Part shown: positions 1-9,447 of the stretch, piece after piece
How the letters are laid out: each line of letters starts with the position of its first letter
Position numbering within the stretch: the stretch's first letter is position 1
Origin: CAYVHU01 sp964451415
GTDB taxonomy: Bacteria > Pseudomonadota > Alphaproteobacteria > Rhodospirillales > Magnetovibrionaceae
Reading direction: 5' to 3'
DNA: 64,000 nucleotides
NCBI GenBank assembly: GCA_964451415.1
Contig: CAYVHU010000008.1
Coordinates: 62,001-126,000 of the forward strand
Notes under the pieces: generated by a model
Seen by the model: only the letters and a program-made list of their open reading frames with translations
Database searches by the model: none
Told to the model about the DNA's origin: nothing
Program-made: the position numbers and the translations under genes

Positions 1-1026
1 GATCAATTTGCTCACCAGAACGTTCGGCGTCACATCGAAAGCGGGATTCACGGCGGCGGAACCCTCCGAAACGATACGTATGTTGCGTAGGACGCCATCG
101 CGGTCCTTTCCGCTCATTTCGGTGAGTTCGCTGGCGTCACGTTCCTCGATCGGGATGTCGCGGCCACGTTTCAAGGTCCAGTCGATGGTCGGGCCGGGCA
201 GCGCCACATAAAACGGCACGTTGTTATCGCGGGCCGCCAAGGCCTTCAGATACGTTCCGATCTTGTTGCACACATCGCCTTCGGATGTGGTGCGATCGGT
301 GCCGACGATGCACAAATCGACCTTGCCGCATTGCATCAGATGACCGCCCGCATTATCGGCGATGACGCTATGGGGTACCCCGTGTTGGTTCAGTTCCCAT
401 GCCGTCAAGCGCGCACCTTGATTGCGCGGACGCGTTTCATCCACCCACACATGCACAGGGATTCCCGCATCGAAGGCCTTGTAGATCGGCGCGATGGCCG
501 TTCCCCAATCCACGGCGGCAAGCCACCCTGCGTTGCAATGCGTGAGGACGTTCACGGGGCGTGACTTTCCCGCTTTTTCATAGGCCATTTCAATCAGGCC
601 CTTGCCGTGATCACCGATGGCGGAACAAATGGCCACGTCTTCGTCGCAGATTTCATCCGCCCGCTTAAAAGCCGCCGCCGCACGCTCGCGCGGGGCAAGG
701 GGATCGAGCACCGCTTTCATTTCGTCGATGGCCCAACGCAGATTGACCGCTGTGGGGCGCGCTTCGAACAAAGTTTCATAGGCCCTGTCCATGTTCGCGT
801 CGCAAGGGTCGGACTGCATCGCCAGCGCCATGGCGTAGGCAGCGGTGGCCCCGATCAAAGGCGCGCCGCGCACCAGCATATCGAGAATGGCATGGGCCGC
901 CTCGTTGACGCTTTCCAAAGAAACGATTTCAAGGGCGAAGGGCAGCCTGGTCTGGTCGATGATCTCCACTGCCCGACCATCTTCGCTGCGCCAGATGGTG
1001 CGCATGGGTTTTCCGTTGACGTTCAT
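1..1026 (-). CDS. mtnA: S-methyl-5-thioribose-1-phosphate isomerase (3' end cut by window edge)
   Basis: The minus strand reads open from the ATG at 1026 to the window edge, about 342 codons with no stop, so only the last residues are missing. The translation starts MNVNGKPMRTIWRSEDG and carries the family segments RGAPLIGATAAYA, LTHCNAGWLA, VDETRPRNQGARLTAWEL and VGTDRTT. MtnA isomerises methylthioribose-1-phosphate to methylthioribulose-1-phosphate in methionine salvage. It lies 4 bases downstream of mtnP, whose product supplies its substrate, so the two form one operon. Identity is secure; only the C-terminus is unseen. Confidence 0.93.
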   Translation of the reverse strand, partial: MNVNGKPMRTIWRSEDGRAVEIIDQTRLPFALEIVSLESVNEAAHAILDMLVRGAPLIGATAAYAMALAMQSDPCDANMDRAYETLFEARPTAVNLRWAIDEMKAVLDPLAPRERAAAAFKRADEICDEDVAICSAIGDHGKGLIEMAYEKAGKSRPVNVLTHCNAGWLAAVDWGTAIAPIYKAFDAGIPVHVWVDETRPRNQGARLTAWELNQHGVPHSVIADNAGGHLMQCGKVDLCIVGTDRTTSEGDVCNKIGTYLKALAARDNNVPFYVALPGPTIDWTLKRGRDIPIEERDASELTEMSGKDRDGVLRNIRIVSEGSAAVNPAFDVTPNVLVSKLI

Positions 1027-1030
1027 GACC

Positions 1031-1918
1031 CTATCCTTTCAACACGCGTCCAGCGACGGCATCGAGTTTTTTCACCAAAGCCGGATCACGCACATCGGGG
1101 GCCGTGATGATGGCGCTGTCCAACGCCGTGTGGCACCCCGAGGAACAGATGTGCGTGCGGGCGCTCAACCGGGGGGCAACCGCCTTGACCAGAGAACGGC
1201 CCGTGTCGGCATTGTCTAGCAGGGTCTTGATAATGCTGTCCACGGTGACATGATCGTGCTCGGGGTGCCAGCAATCGAAATCCGTCACCATGGCGACGGT
1301 GGCGTAGCACATCTCCGCCTCGCGTGCCAACTTGGCCTCGGGCATGTTGGTCATTCCGATAACGTCACAATTCCAACTGCGATAGAGGTTGGAGTCGGCC
1401 AAGGTGGAGAACTGCGGTCCTTCCATGGCAAGATACGTTCCGCCACGTTTATAATTGATGCCAAGCCCCTTCGCCGCATCCTCCAACGCATCGCCAAGGC
1501 GCGCGCAGACCGGGTTTCCAAGGGCGACGTGGGCCACGACACCGGTCCCAAAAAAGCTTTTGTTACGCGCAAAGGTGCGGTCGATAAACTGATCCACAAT
1601 GACAAAGGTTCCCGGCGGCAGGTCTTCGCGCAATGAGCCGCACGCCGACACGGAGATGATTTCGCTAACCCCGCAACGCTTCAACGCGTCGATGTTGGCG
1701 CGAAAGTTGATATCCGACGGCGCAATGCGGTGCCCCCGGCCATGGCGCGGCAGAAACACCATCTTCTGGCCATCCAGTTCGCCGCACAAAAGCGCATCGG
1801 AAGGCTCGCCAAAGGGGCTTTCCACCTGACGCCATTCGGCATTTTCCAAGCCTTCGATTTCATAAATGCCGCTGCCGCCGATCACCCCGATCACGGGCGA
1901 CGTTTTGGGTTCTGTCAT
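1031..1918 (-). CDS. mtnP: S-methyl-5'-thioadenosine phosphorylase
   Basis: A 295-residue protein of normal length for the PNP/MTAP family. Phosphate- and substrate-binding segments are visible: GVIGGSGIYE near residue 11, RHGRGH at 58-63, the MEGPQFST segment and IGMTNMPEAKLAREAEMCY. It cleaves 5'-methylthioadenosine with phosphate to adenine and methylthioribose-1-phosphate, the substrate of MtnA encoded just downstream. The ATG at 1918 is preceded by a GGGGGAGTGACC stretch that can serve as a ribosome site. The 147 bases between it and ychF hold no gene I can support. Confidence 0.95.
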   Translation of the reverse strand: MTEPKTSPVIGVIGGSGIYEIEGLENAEWRQVESPFGEPSDALLCGELDGQKMVFLPRHGRGHRIAPSDINFRANIDALKRCGVSEIISVSACGSLREDLPPGTFVIVDQFIDRTFARNKSFFGTGVVAHVALGNPVCARLGDALEDAAKGLGINYKRGGTYLAMEGPQFSTLADSNLYRSWNCDVIGMTNMPEAKLAREAEMCYATVAMVTDFDCWHPEHDHVTVDSIIKTLLDNADTGRSLVKAVAPRLSARTHICSSGCHTALDSAIITAPDVRDPALVKKLDAVAGRVLKG

Positions 1919-2065
1919 AAGGTCACTCCCCCTGCATTAAGATTTAGTAGCCGGCGCAAAACAACGCATGTGCATTGTTTTGCAAGTCCGTTCACGATGC
2001 AAGGGGCAAAGAAAGACGGCGGCCCCCATGGGGCAGCGTCACAAAAGGCAAAGCATGGGAACAAA

Positions 2066-3166
2066 TCAAACGTTGAACCGAAACAACATGAGATCGCCGT
2101 CGTTAACGATGTAATCGCGGCCTTCCTGACGCATCTTTCCGGCGTCCTTGCATGCTTGTTCCCCACCCAGCGCAACGTAATCATCGTAGGCTATGGTCTC
2201 GGCCTTGATGAAACCGCGCTCAAAATCCGTATGGATGACGCCCGCCGCCTGGGGGGCCGTGGCCCCTTTGCGCACCGTCCATGCACGCGCTTCCTTCGGG
2301 CCGACGGTAAAGAACGTGATCAGGTCCAACAACGCATAGCCTGCGCGGATCACCCGTGCCAGGCCCGTTTCCCCCAGGCCTAAGGTTTCCAGGAATTCCT
2401 GCTTTTCTTCCGCCGAATCAAGCTGGCTGACCTCTTCTTCGATCTTCGCGGAAATCACCACGGAACCGGCCCCTTGCGCAGCAGCCATTTCCGCGACGCT
2501 GTTTGAAAACGCGTTACCGTCAGCGGCGGACTCCTCGTCCACATTGCACACGTACAAAATCGGTTTCGAGGTCAAAAGCTGTAACATCGCAAACGCTTTT
2601 TGCTCGTCCTCGGAAACTTCAACCGTGCGCGCGGGTTGACCTTGCTCCAAAACCTTCAAGATACGTTCCACCAATGCCAATTGTACCTTGGAATCCTTAT
2701 CGCCCCCGCGCGCTTTTTTGGTCAAGGGCGTAACGCGTTTTTCCACACTGTCCAAATCCGCCAGCATCAGTTCGGTTTCAATGGTTTCGGCATCGCGGAT
2801 GGGGTCCACCTTGCCCTCAACATGGGTCACGTTTTCATCTTCAAAGCACCGCACCACCTTGATGATGGCATCGACTTCACGGATGTTGGCCAGAAACTGG
2901 TTGCCCAGTCCTTCCCCCTTGGAGGCCCCGCGCACTAATCCCGCGATATCGACAAATTCAAGCTGGGTGGGAACGATGCGCGCCGAGCCGCCGATTTTCG
3001 CAATCACATCCAGACGCGTATCGGGAACGCTGACGCGGCCCACGTTGGGTTCGATGGTGCAAAACGGAAAATTGGCCGCTTCCGCCGCCGCGGTCGCGGT
3101 CAGCGCATTGAAAAGCGTGGACTTACCCACATTGGGAAGGCCCACGATGCCGCACTTGAAACCCAT
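2066..3166 (-). CDS. ychF: Redox-regulated ribosome-binding ATPase YchF
   Basis: A 366-residue Obg-family P-loop ATPase. The P-loop GLPNVGKST is at residues 9-17, the TIEPN switch region and the DIAGLVRGASKGEGLGN Walker B region follow, and the C-terminal TGS domain contains the AWTVRKGATAPQAAGVIHTDFE segment. YchF binds the ribosome and hydrolyses ATP. A longer upstream reading exists, but the ATG at 3166 gives the family N-terminus MGFKCGIVGLPN and overlaps the stop of pth by one base (TGATG), which points to translational coupling. Confidence 0.96.
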   Translation of the reverse strand: MGFKCGIVGLPNVGKSTLFNALTATAAAEAANFPFCTIEPNVGRVSVPDTRLDVIAKIGGSARIVPTQLEFVDIAGLVRGASKGEGLGNQFLANIREVDAIIKVVRCFEDENVTHVEGKVDPIRDAETIETELMLADLDSVEKRVTPLTKKARGGDKDSKVQLALVERILKVLEQGQPARTVEVSEDEQKAFAMLQLLTSKPILYVCNVDEESAADGNAFSNSVAEMAAAQGAGSVVISAKIEEEVSQLDSAEEKQEFLETLGLGETGLARVIRAGYALLDLITFFTVGPKEARAWTVRKGATAPQAAGVIHTDFERGFIKAETIAYDDYVALGGEQACKDAGKMRQEGRDYIVNDGDLMLFRFNV

Positions 3167-3768
3167 CAGTCGTTTTCCTTCTTGTTTCTGGCGTTGCGTG
3201 GCGGCTGAACGGCTGAGGCCACCTTGCTCATAAAATCGGAATCGCGTCCTGCCAGCACCAGATCCACATGATCTGCTATGGCGTCCAGTTGGGGAACCAG
3301 CCAATCCCGATCAGCCTTTGAGAAATCGCTTAAGACATAGCCGCTGACGCGTTCCTTGGAACCGGGATGACCGATGCCCAGACGCACGCGTCCATAGCCT
3401 TCGCTCACATGGGCATGGAGCGAGCGCAACCCATTGTGCCCCGCATGACCCCCGCCGCGTTTCACCCGCATCTTGCCCGGGGCCAAGTCCAATTCGTCAT
3501 GCAAGACGAGAATGTTTTCAGGTGCAATTTTGTAAAAAGTCACGACTTGTTGCACGGCACGGCCGGATTCATTCATAAAAGTCAGAGGTTTGAGCACAAT
3601 GACCTTTTCAGAACCGATCCGTCCCTCGGCAATTTTGCCCTGGAATTTAGAACGCCACGCAGAAAAAGAATGGCGGCGGACAATTTCGTCCGCCGCCATA
3701 AAGCCGATGTTGTGGCGGTTCTGGGCGTATTGTTCGCCAGGATTGCCAAGCCCCACAACAAGATACAT
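3166..3768 (-). CDS. pth: Peptidyl-tRNA hydrolase
   Basis: 200 residues, normal for bacterial Pth. The N-terminus MYLVVGLGNPGEQYAQNRHNIGF contains the catalytic His (residue 19) and substrate-binding Asn residues. KPLTFMNESG, HDELDLAPG and GGGHAGHNGLRS follow in the usual order. It releases peptides from peptidyl-tRNAs dropped by the ribosome. It lies directly downstream of rplY and is fused by a one-base overlap to ychF, the common rplY-pth-ychF order of proteobacteria. The tail after the domain is short and basic. Confidence 0.96.
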   Translation of the reverse strand: MYLVVGLGNPGEQYAQNRHNIGFMAADEIVRRHSFSAWRSKFQGKIAEGRIGSEKVIVLKPLTFMNESGRAVQQVVTFYKIAPENILVLHDELDLAPGKMRVKRGGGHAGHNGLRSLHAHVSEGYGRVRLGIGHPGSKERVSGYVLSDFSKADRDWLVPQLDAIADHVDLVLAGRDSDFMSKVASAVQPPRNARNKKEND

Positions 3769-3786
3769 GAAAATTTGCGGGAAGGA

Positions 3787-4434
3787 TTACGCCTCGCCGC
3801 CCTCTTCTGCATCCACCGTACCTTCTTCACCTTCAACCTCTTCATCTTCCGAAGCAGCGGACTTCACGGACGACGGGGCCGCAATGGTGGCCACGGTAAA
3901 GTCGCGGTCCGCAATTGTCGGGGCCACGCCTGCGGGCAGAACGACCTGCGAAATATGGATGGAATCGCCCATTTCACGCCCCTCGAGATCCACTTCGATA
4001 AATTCGGGAATGGCTTCCGGAGAGACGTTCAATTCAACCTCGTGGCGCACAATATTGAGCACGCCGCCGCGCTTGATGCCCGGAGAGGCTTCTTCGTTGA
4101 CATAACGAATCGGGATATTGACCGCGATGGTCGTTCCCTTGGCGACACGCATGAAATCAACATGTACGGGACGGTCGCTCACGGGGTCCAGTTGTATGTC
4201 GCGCGCGATGACGCGATGTTTCTTGGAACCGACCTCGATTTCCACAAGGTGCGAGAAAAAACCACCGGTTTGAATCAATTTCTTAAGTTGAAGAGGCTCA
4301 ACGGAAATCGATACCGGTTCTTTCTTGTCACCATAAATAACGGCAGGCACGCGCCCCGCACGGCGGGTCGCGCGGGCTGCCCCCTTACCGGCCCGCTCAC
4401 GCTGTTCAGCGCTCAGAATAAAAGCTTCAGCCAT
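3787..4434 (-). CDS. rplY: 50S ribosomal protein L25 (long Ctc form)
   Basis: 215 residues from the ATG at 4434: an N-terminal L25 5S-rRNA-binding domain (AGRVPAVIYGDKKEP near residue 25) and a C-terminal TL5/Ctc beta domain. It ends in an acidic tail rich in Glu (EDEEVEGEEG), typical of the long alphaproteobacterial form. The upstream in-frame Met at 4491 is rejected, because the family begins MAEAFILSAEQRERAGKGAAR and an AGGAGATGCCAA stretch precedes 4434. It heads the rplY-pth-ychF group. Confidence 0.95.
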   Translation of the reverse strand: MAEAFILSAEQRERAGKGAARATRRAGRVPAVIYGDKKEPVSISVEPLQLKKLIQTGGFFSHLVEIEVGSKKHRVIARDIQLDPVSDRPVHVDFMRVAKGTTIAVNIPIRYVNEEASPGIKRGGVLNIVRHEVELNVSPEAIPEFIEVDLEGREMGDSIHISQVVLPAGVAPTIADRDFTVATIAAPSSVKSAASEDEEVEGEEGTVDAEEGGEA

Positions 4435-4538
4435 TTGGCATCTCCTTTTTACACATCGACGCGAACCTCCAGGGGTGCCCGCGTCCTCCAAAACCCCGCC
4501 GTGGCTCTTGCAGCCCCGGCCGGGTAACTCTTCAATGC

Positions 4539-5474
4539 TTAATCAAACAACGACGAAACCGATGTTTCGGAACTGATGCGTTTGATGGCTTCACCCATCA
4601 ACGGCGCAATCGGCAGTTGCTCGATGTTATGGGCGGTCTTCACCGCATCCGTGGCCTGGATGCTGTCGGTCACGACCAGCATCTCCAAAGGCGATTCCGC
4701 GATGCGCGACACCGCGCCGCCCGAAAGCACCCCATGGGTGATATAGGCATAAACTTGCAGCGCCCCGGATTCCTTCAACGCCACCGCGGCGTTACACAGC
4801 GTGCCGCCGGAATCAACAATATCGTCGATCAAAATGCAACGGCGATTTTGCACATCGCCGATAATATTCATAACCTCTGAGACGCCCGCGCGCTCGCGGC
4901 GTTTGTCGATAATGGCCAGATCCGCATCGAGACGCTTGGCGACGGCACGCGCACGCACCACGCCGCCTACGTCCGGCGACACGACGGTAATGTTGTTTTT
5001 ACCCTTCAGGCGGGCCTTGATGTCGCGGGTCAGCACGGGGGCCGCATACAGATTATCCAAGGGAATATCGAAAAAGCCCTGAATCTGACCGGCATGCAAG
5101 TCCATCGTCAAAACTCGATCGGCGCCGGCTGCGGTGATCATATTGGCCACCAGTTTTGCTGAAATCGGCGTGCGCGGCGCAGGCTTGCGGTCTTGGCGGG
5201 CATAACCAAAGTACGGCAACACCGCTGTAATGCGCCGTGCCGAACCGCGCCTGAGCGCGTCGATAACCACCAGAAGCTCCATTAAATTGTCGTTCGCAGG
5301 ATACGACGTGGACTGAATGACGAACACGTCTTCACCGCGCACGTTTTCTTGAATCTCGACAAAAATCTCCATATCGGAAAAGCGCCGGATAATGCTTTTC
5401 GACAACGCAATCCCAAGCTTTGCGGAAATGGCATTCGCCAACGGCAAATTGCTGTTGCCTGCAACGATTTTCAT
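4539..5474 (-). CDS. prs: Ribose-phosphate pyrophosphokinase
   Basis: 311 residues from the ATG at 5474 (MKIVAGNSNLPLANAI). It makes PRPP from ribose-5-phosphate and ATP, feeding nucleotide and histidine synthesis (hisG is at the other end of this window). Visible motifs are YFGYARQDRK in the ATP-binding flexible region, MDLHAGQIQGFFD, VVSPDVGGVVRA and the PRPP loop CILIDDIVDSGGT. The N-terminal extension that an earlier Met would add is rejected as unlike the family. Confidence 0.96.
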   Translation of the reverse strand: MKIVAGNSNLPLANAISAKLGIALSKSIIRRFSDMEIFVEIQENVRGEDVFVIQSTSYPANDNLMELLVVIDALRRGSARRITAVLPYFGYARQDRKPAPRTPISAKLVANMITAAGADRVLTMDLHAGQIQGFFDIPLDNLYAAPVLTRDIKARLKGKNNITVVSPDVGGVVRARAVAKRLDADLAIIDKRRERAGVSEVMNIIGDVQNRRCILIDDIVDSGGTLCNAAVALKESGALQVYAYITHGVLSGGAVSRIAESPLEMLVVTDSIQATDAVKTAHNIEQLPIAPLMGEAIKRISSETSVSSLFD

Positions 5475-5636
5475 CGGTTCAATCCGGCCCTTTATCGGCC
5501 TCGCCGTTCTATACGGCAAGACGCCCTAAACCTGCGGCCCGCTTCGCGGGCGCTCAATTTTTACCTGTCTTGAACAGGCCTGAAACGCGGCGGGACCATA
5601 CCAAGCAAGCCTCGCGATGTAAACGCCCTTGAGAAT

Positions 5637-6647
5637 CTAGCGTGGTGGCGGTGGGGCACGTCCCGGTACGCCCGGCAAAACAACCTCCGGCGGGCCGCCA
5701 TCGACGGAATCTTGCTGTTCTGGTAAGGCCCTTGGTCGCACCGCAAAAATGCGCTCTATACCCACCGCAGCCGCCGCCCCCACGCGCGCGGCCAAGGCAG
5801 CCCAGCCGTTTTTCAAGTCCCGGGTCAAAACCGTGTTTTCCTGGACGGCACGACCGACCACCGTGCGATCCAAGGTCGCAACCGTCCACACAATGCGTAC
5901 ATCGACACGCCCCGGCGCGGAGCCCGGCTGTACATTTGCGGGCACAGGACGCATTTTCACCGCACCAAGCACGCGCAACGTCGCTTGACGCTCATCTCCC
6001 GTCACTTGAACGTCTAAGGCTCGTAGCGCCTTTTTCAGGGCCGCCATGAGAAACCGGGAGTCCTTTTGCGAGACGCCCGAAATACCTTCCAAAACCACCG
6101 TACGACGCAACGAAGCCGTAAGAGAAATCGCAGGTGCGGCCTCCCAGGTTTCCACTTTCACGATTTGGGCGATAGGGTCGGCGGCATCGAAACCGATGGC
6201 ATTCAGCAATCGAGGCGAACCGAAATCCCACTCCCGGGACGCACCGCCGATCCCCTGAGCATATGTCGAAATGAGGCGTCCGTGCACATCGGACACAATC
6301 CAGTGCAAAACACGCCTGTAACGGATGCGCGGATCGGAGACGTTTTCTTCGACCGTCCCACTCAACACGAACGTACGCACATCCTTTGCAGTGGCAACCT
6401 GGGCGGCGTTGCCCACCTCGGCGGAAAGATCGTGTTTGTTCAGATATTGCACAACATAGCGGGCAATTAGTTTCGCCATGGGAACGCTTGCGCCTTCGGG
6501 CGGCACCACCACAACCCGCGTTCGCGGGGCGGCGGCGTGTGCATAATACGCATCCCAGCGCGACGCTGTGGGCGGTGCCTGAGCGGCACACCCCACCAAC
6601 GCCAGAACCATGAACAACACAAGCGCCGGACTTAAAATGAAACGCAT
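5637..6647 (-). CDS. Putative outer-membrane lipoprotein, unknown function
   Basis: 336 residues. The N-terminus has a basic residue, a hydrophobic stretch and the lipobox LVGC with Cys near position 20, so it is probably exported and acylated by Lgt (gene at 8653). The rest is soluble alpha/beta-like sequence with no motif I recognise, ending in a Pro/Arg-rich tail (GRAPPPPR). It lies between prs and the pgeF-MidA-lgt group on the same strand. Signal peptide and lipobox are seen directly; the function is unknown. Confidence 0.75.
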   Translation of the reverse strand: MRFILSPALVLFMVLALVGCAAQAPPTASRWDAYYAHAAAPRTRVVVVPPEGASVPMAKLIARYVVQYLNKHDLSAEVGNAAQVATAKDVRTFVLSGTVEENVSDPRIRYRRVLHWIVSDVHGRLISTYAQGIGGASREWDFGSPRLLNAIGFDAADPIAQIVKVETWEAAPAISLTASLRRTVVLEGISGVSQKDSRFLMAALKKALRALDVQVTGDERQATLRVLGAVKMRPVPANVQPGSAPGRVDVRIVWTVATLDRTVVGRAVQENTVLTRDLKNGWAALAARVGAAAAVGIERIFAVRPRALPEQQDSVDGGPPEVVLPGVPGRAPPPPR

Positions 6648-6679
6648 AAAATCCTTCGTCGCGGCAATTTTACGGCCAC

Positions 6680-7444
6680 CTACGCGCCCAACCCGATGAC
6701 AGAAAGTTGACGCCCGTAATCGCCGCCGCCTTGATGAGTCGTGCGCCGGTAGCTGAAATAGCGTTTTTCGTCCACATAGGTATCCGCACCGAAAACGTGA
6801 ATCTCAGAAAGACCCGCACGCTTGAGACGTTCTTCGACATATTCCGGCAGATCGAACAAAAAGCACCCTTCACGCGACGACGGTAAAAAAAGCGGCCTCG
6901 CCCAGGGACTTTTCGTCAACACTTCGGCGCAAATCTCTTCACCGACTTCGTAGGAAGGCTGGTGAATGCACGGTCCCACGGCAACGCGCAGCGTGGAACG
7001 TTGCGCCCCCATGTCCACCATTTCATCCACCGTGGCTTCCAAAACGCCATCGACGGCGCCTTTCCAACCGGCATGGGCCGCGCCGACCACGCCGGCCGCG
7101 GTATCGGCGAACAATACCGGTGCACAGTCCGCCGTTAATACGCCGATGGCGATACCCGGGCGCGCGCACACCAAAGCATCCGCCTGCGGAGCATTTTCAG
7201 AATCCCAAGGTTCCATCACACGTACGACCTGGGCGGAGTGCACCTGATGGCAAGTGACCAACGCCGCCTCCCCCAACCCCGCGGAAGCCACGCACAGGCG
7301 GCGGTTTTCCAAAACATGCGCGGGATCGTCGTCGGACCCGAGCCCACAGTTGAGCGAAGCATAAATACCTTCACTGACCCCGCCTTTGCGGGGAAAGAAA
7401 GCATGATGCACGGAAGGCGAAACGAGGTTTTGAGATTTTATCAT
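6680..7444 (-). CDS. pgeF: YfiH/PgeF-family purine nucleoside phosphorylase (laccase-domain, peptidoglycan editing)
   Basis: 254 residues from the ATG at 7444 (MIKSQNLVSPSVHHAFF). The family zinc-site segments are visible: CHQVHSAQV, the TADCAPVLFAD block and GAAHAGWKGAVDGVL, then the GPCIHQPSYEVG stretch. Homologues act on purine nucleosides and, in E. coli, prevent L-Ser misincorporation into peptidoglycan. The longer upstream start adds sequence unlike the family. It is followed by the lipoprotein gene and preceded by the MidA methyltransferase gene in the same direction. Confidence 0.9.
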   Translation of the reverse strand: MIKSQNLVSPSVHHAFFPRKGGVSEGIYASLNCGLGSDDDPAHVLENRRLCVASAGLGEAALVTCHQVHSAQVVRVMEPWDSENAPQADALVCARPGIAIGVLTADCAPVLFADTAAGVVGAAHAGWKGAVDGVLEATVDEMVDMGAQRSTLRVAVGPCIHQPSYEVGEEICAEVLTKSPWARPLFLPSSREGCFLFDLPEYVEERLKRAGLSEIHVFGADTYVDEKRYFSYRRTTHQGGGDYGRQLSVIGLGA

Positions 7445-7523
7445 GCGCTCATTGTAAGAACCAAATCGGGGTTCTGCCAAGACCATATCGACAAAAAAGT
7501 GCCCCCCCAACGAACGCGTTCGG

Positions 7524-8612
7524 CTATTGCGCCCAGGGCGGCACGCCAAAGCCCGGCGGAACGACGGCGAGCACCTTGAACAACGTCCCCATCTGTTCGT
7601 CCCCGGTCAGCCGGGCATGGGCCGCGTCGATCTCCGACATTTGGTCTTCGGTCGCATTCAGCATCAACGCATCGGCACGTTGACGCAGGCCGAGACGATC
7701 GAGAAATACGCCTTGCGGCACGGGGCCCAGAACCTCGGCACCGACTTCGCGCGCAACGTCCGACAATTGCTGAAAATCAACATGGGCGGTGATGTCCTGA
7801 TCGCCAGGATCTTTCAGAACATCGGCGTAGTCGTGCGATTTCACCGCTTGCAAGGTTTCGCCAACGGCGCTCTCGGTATGGCCGTAATCGAAAAACAACG
7901 CGGCGCCGCCGTATTCAACGATGCGGCGGGCGATGTTTTTCATAACCTGTCGCGAGGCCGCCTGATCTTCGTAAACGCCGCCGATTGGGGCCGTCTCGCG
8001 CAGCGCCTCAGGGATTGACGAAGGCGCGGCCAAATCTGAAGAAAGCACAAATTCAAGGTCATCGCCCACCTCGTTCAGGCCAATCAAACGCTCCCGCCAG
8101 CCGTCCTCGACACGCTCGTACTGGCGGATCGGCAAGGCGTCGAAAAATTCATTGCCGATCACGATCAGCGGACCCGCACCGACATCTTCAAAACGCGTTC
8201 GCCAAGCCGGCATCATCATGGCCGGTGCAAAGGCGCGTTTTTGCGCCTCACGCAGGGTCGGGCTGATTTCCACCAGCCAGACGTGCATCGCTTCTTCAAA
8301 ATCTTCCGCCATCTGGATAGCGCGCAAAACATCCGCCATCAAGGTGCCGCGCCCGGGACCCAATTCCACAAAATTGATGGGATCGGGCGTACCCATTGCC
8401 TGCCACACCATGCACGCCCACAGGCCCACAAGCTCGCCGAACATCTGGCTGATTTCCGGTGCGGTAACGAAATCCCCCTGCTTGCCGAAAGGGTCCTGTT
8501 TTACATAGTAACCATGTTCGGGATGGGCGAGGGCAAGTTCCATATAGCGCGCCACGCTCATCGGACCGTGGGCGGTGATCTCAGCCTTGATTTCGTCGAA
8601 AAGAGCCGTCAT
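7524..8612 (-). CDS. SAM-dependent methyltransferase, MidA/NDUFAF7 family
   Basis: 362 residues from the ATG at 8612 (MTALFDEIKAEITAHGPMSVARYM). The family signature HPEHGYYVKQDPFGKQGDFVTAPEISQMFGE is split over residues 30-60 and is followed by the SAM-binding FVELGPGRGTLMADVLRA. In mitochondria the relative NDUFAF7 methylates an Arg of complex I; the bacterial substrate is not established. It sits between lgt and pgeF on the minus strand, a usual alphaproteobacterial arrangement. Confidence 0.9.
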   Translation of the reverse strand: MTALFDEIKAEITAHGPMSVARYMELALAHPEHGYYVKQDPFGKQGDFVTAPEISQMFGELVGLWACMVWQAMGTPDPINFVELGPGRGTLMADVLRAIQMAEDFEEAMHVWLVEISPTLREAQKRAFAPAMMMPAWRTRFEDVGAGPLIVIGNEFFDALPIRQYERVEDGWRERLIGLNEVGDDLEFVLSSDLAAPSSIPEALRETAPIGGVYEDQAASRQVMKNIARRIVEYGGAALFFDYGHTESAVGETLQAVKSHDYADVLKDPGDQDITAHVDFQQLSDVAREVGAEVLGPVPQGVFLDRLGLRQRADALMLNATEDQMSEIDAAHARLTGDEQMGTLFKVLAVVPPGFGVPPWAQ

Positions 8613-8652
8613 GTGCGTGCCTGAACCTTGGTTGGAGCGATGTGCGGGGTTT

Positions 8653-9447
8653 TTATATAGGCCGTTTGCGGGCGTACACAATAAGGCCGATCCCCACCAC
8701 AATCATCGGCACGGACAAAAGTTGCCCCATGGTCGCGCCGGCAAAGAGAAACCCCAAGTAAGCATCGGGTTCGCGAAAGAACTCCACGACAATGCGCGCC
8801 AAACCATATCCGATCAAAAACGTGCCGCTCAAAGCGCCAGCGCGCGCGCGCCAGCTTTCGTTGCGCCACGCAAAGTGCATAATCGCCAACAGCACAAAAC
8901 CTTCGAGAAAAGCCTCGTACAACTGGCTCGGATGACGCGGAAACGGCCCCGCGCCCGGAAACACCATGGCCCACGGCACGTCGCTCACCCGGCCCCACAA
9001 CTCGCCATTGATAAAATTGGCGATGCGCCCGAACATCAAGCCGATGGGCACCACCACGGCGGCTAGATCCATAAAAGCCAAAAACGGAATTTTGCGTTTG
9101 CGCGTAAACCAGACGGTGGCCAGAAAGACTCCTAAAAGTCCGCCGTGGAACGACATTCCGCCTTGCCAGGTTTTGAAAATTTCACTGGGATTGGAAAAAT
9201 AATAATCCGGTTTGTAGAATAGGACATAGCCCAGTCGTCCACCAAGAATCACGGCGAACGTCGCCCACACCAGAAAATCATCGGCATCGATGGGCTTGAT
9301 GCGACCATCCGACTTCCCCGCCAGCCAGATCAAATACCGCCATCCCAGAACCAAACCCGCAATGTAGGCCAGGGCATACCAGCGAATGGCGATGGGACCG
9401 ATGTGCAGCAACACCGGATCAATTGCGGGAAAGGCAATCGCCCACAT
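8653..9447 (-). CDS. lgt: Prolipoprotein diacylglyceryl transferase
   Basis: 264 residues with about seven hydrophobic segments. The Lgt signature GRIANFINGELWGR is at about residues 140-153, and the YALAYIAGLVLGWRY segment carries the family Tyr/His region. It transfers diacylglycerol from phosphatidylglycerol to lipobox cysteines in the inner membrane; likely clients here include the ApbE and 5637-6647 lipoproteins. Its ATG overlaps the hldD stop by one base (TGATG), so translation is probably coupled. Confidence 0.96.
   Translation of the reverse strand: MWAIAFPAIDPVLLHIGPIAIRWYALAYIAGLVLGWRYLIWLAGKSDGRIKPIDADDFLVWATFAVILGGRLGYVLFYKPDYYFSNPSEIFKTWQGGMSFHGGLLGVFLATVWFTRKRKIPFLAFMDLAAVVVPIGLMFGRIANFINGELWGRVSDVPWAMVFPGAGPFPRHPSQLYEAFLEGFVLLAIMHFAWRNESWRARAGALSGTFLIGYGLARIVVEFFREPDAYLGFLFAGATMGQLLSVPMIVVGIGLIVYARKRPI

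Noticed and set aside
3367..4527. 386-residue plus-strand ORF over pth and rplY
   Set aside because: Antisense shadow of two well-identified genes.
5535..5555. GCCCGC-TTC-GCGGGC hairpin upstream of prs as a terminator
   Set aside because: The T-run lies on the plus strand side, where no gene ends, so no function is assigned.
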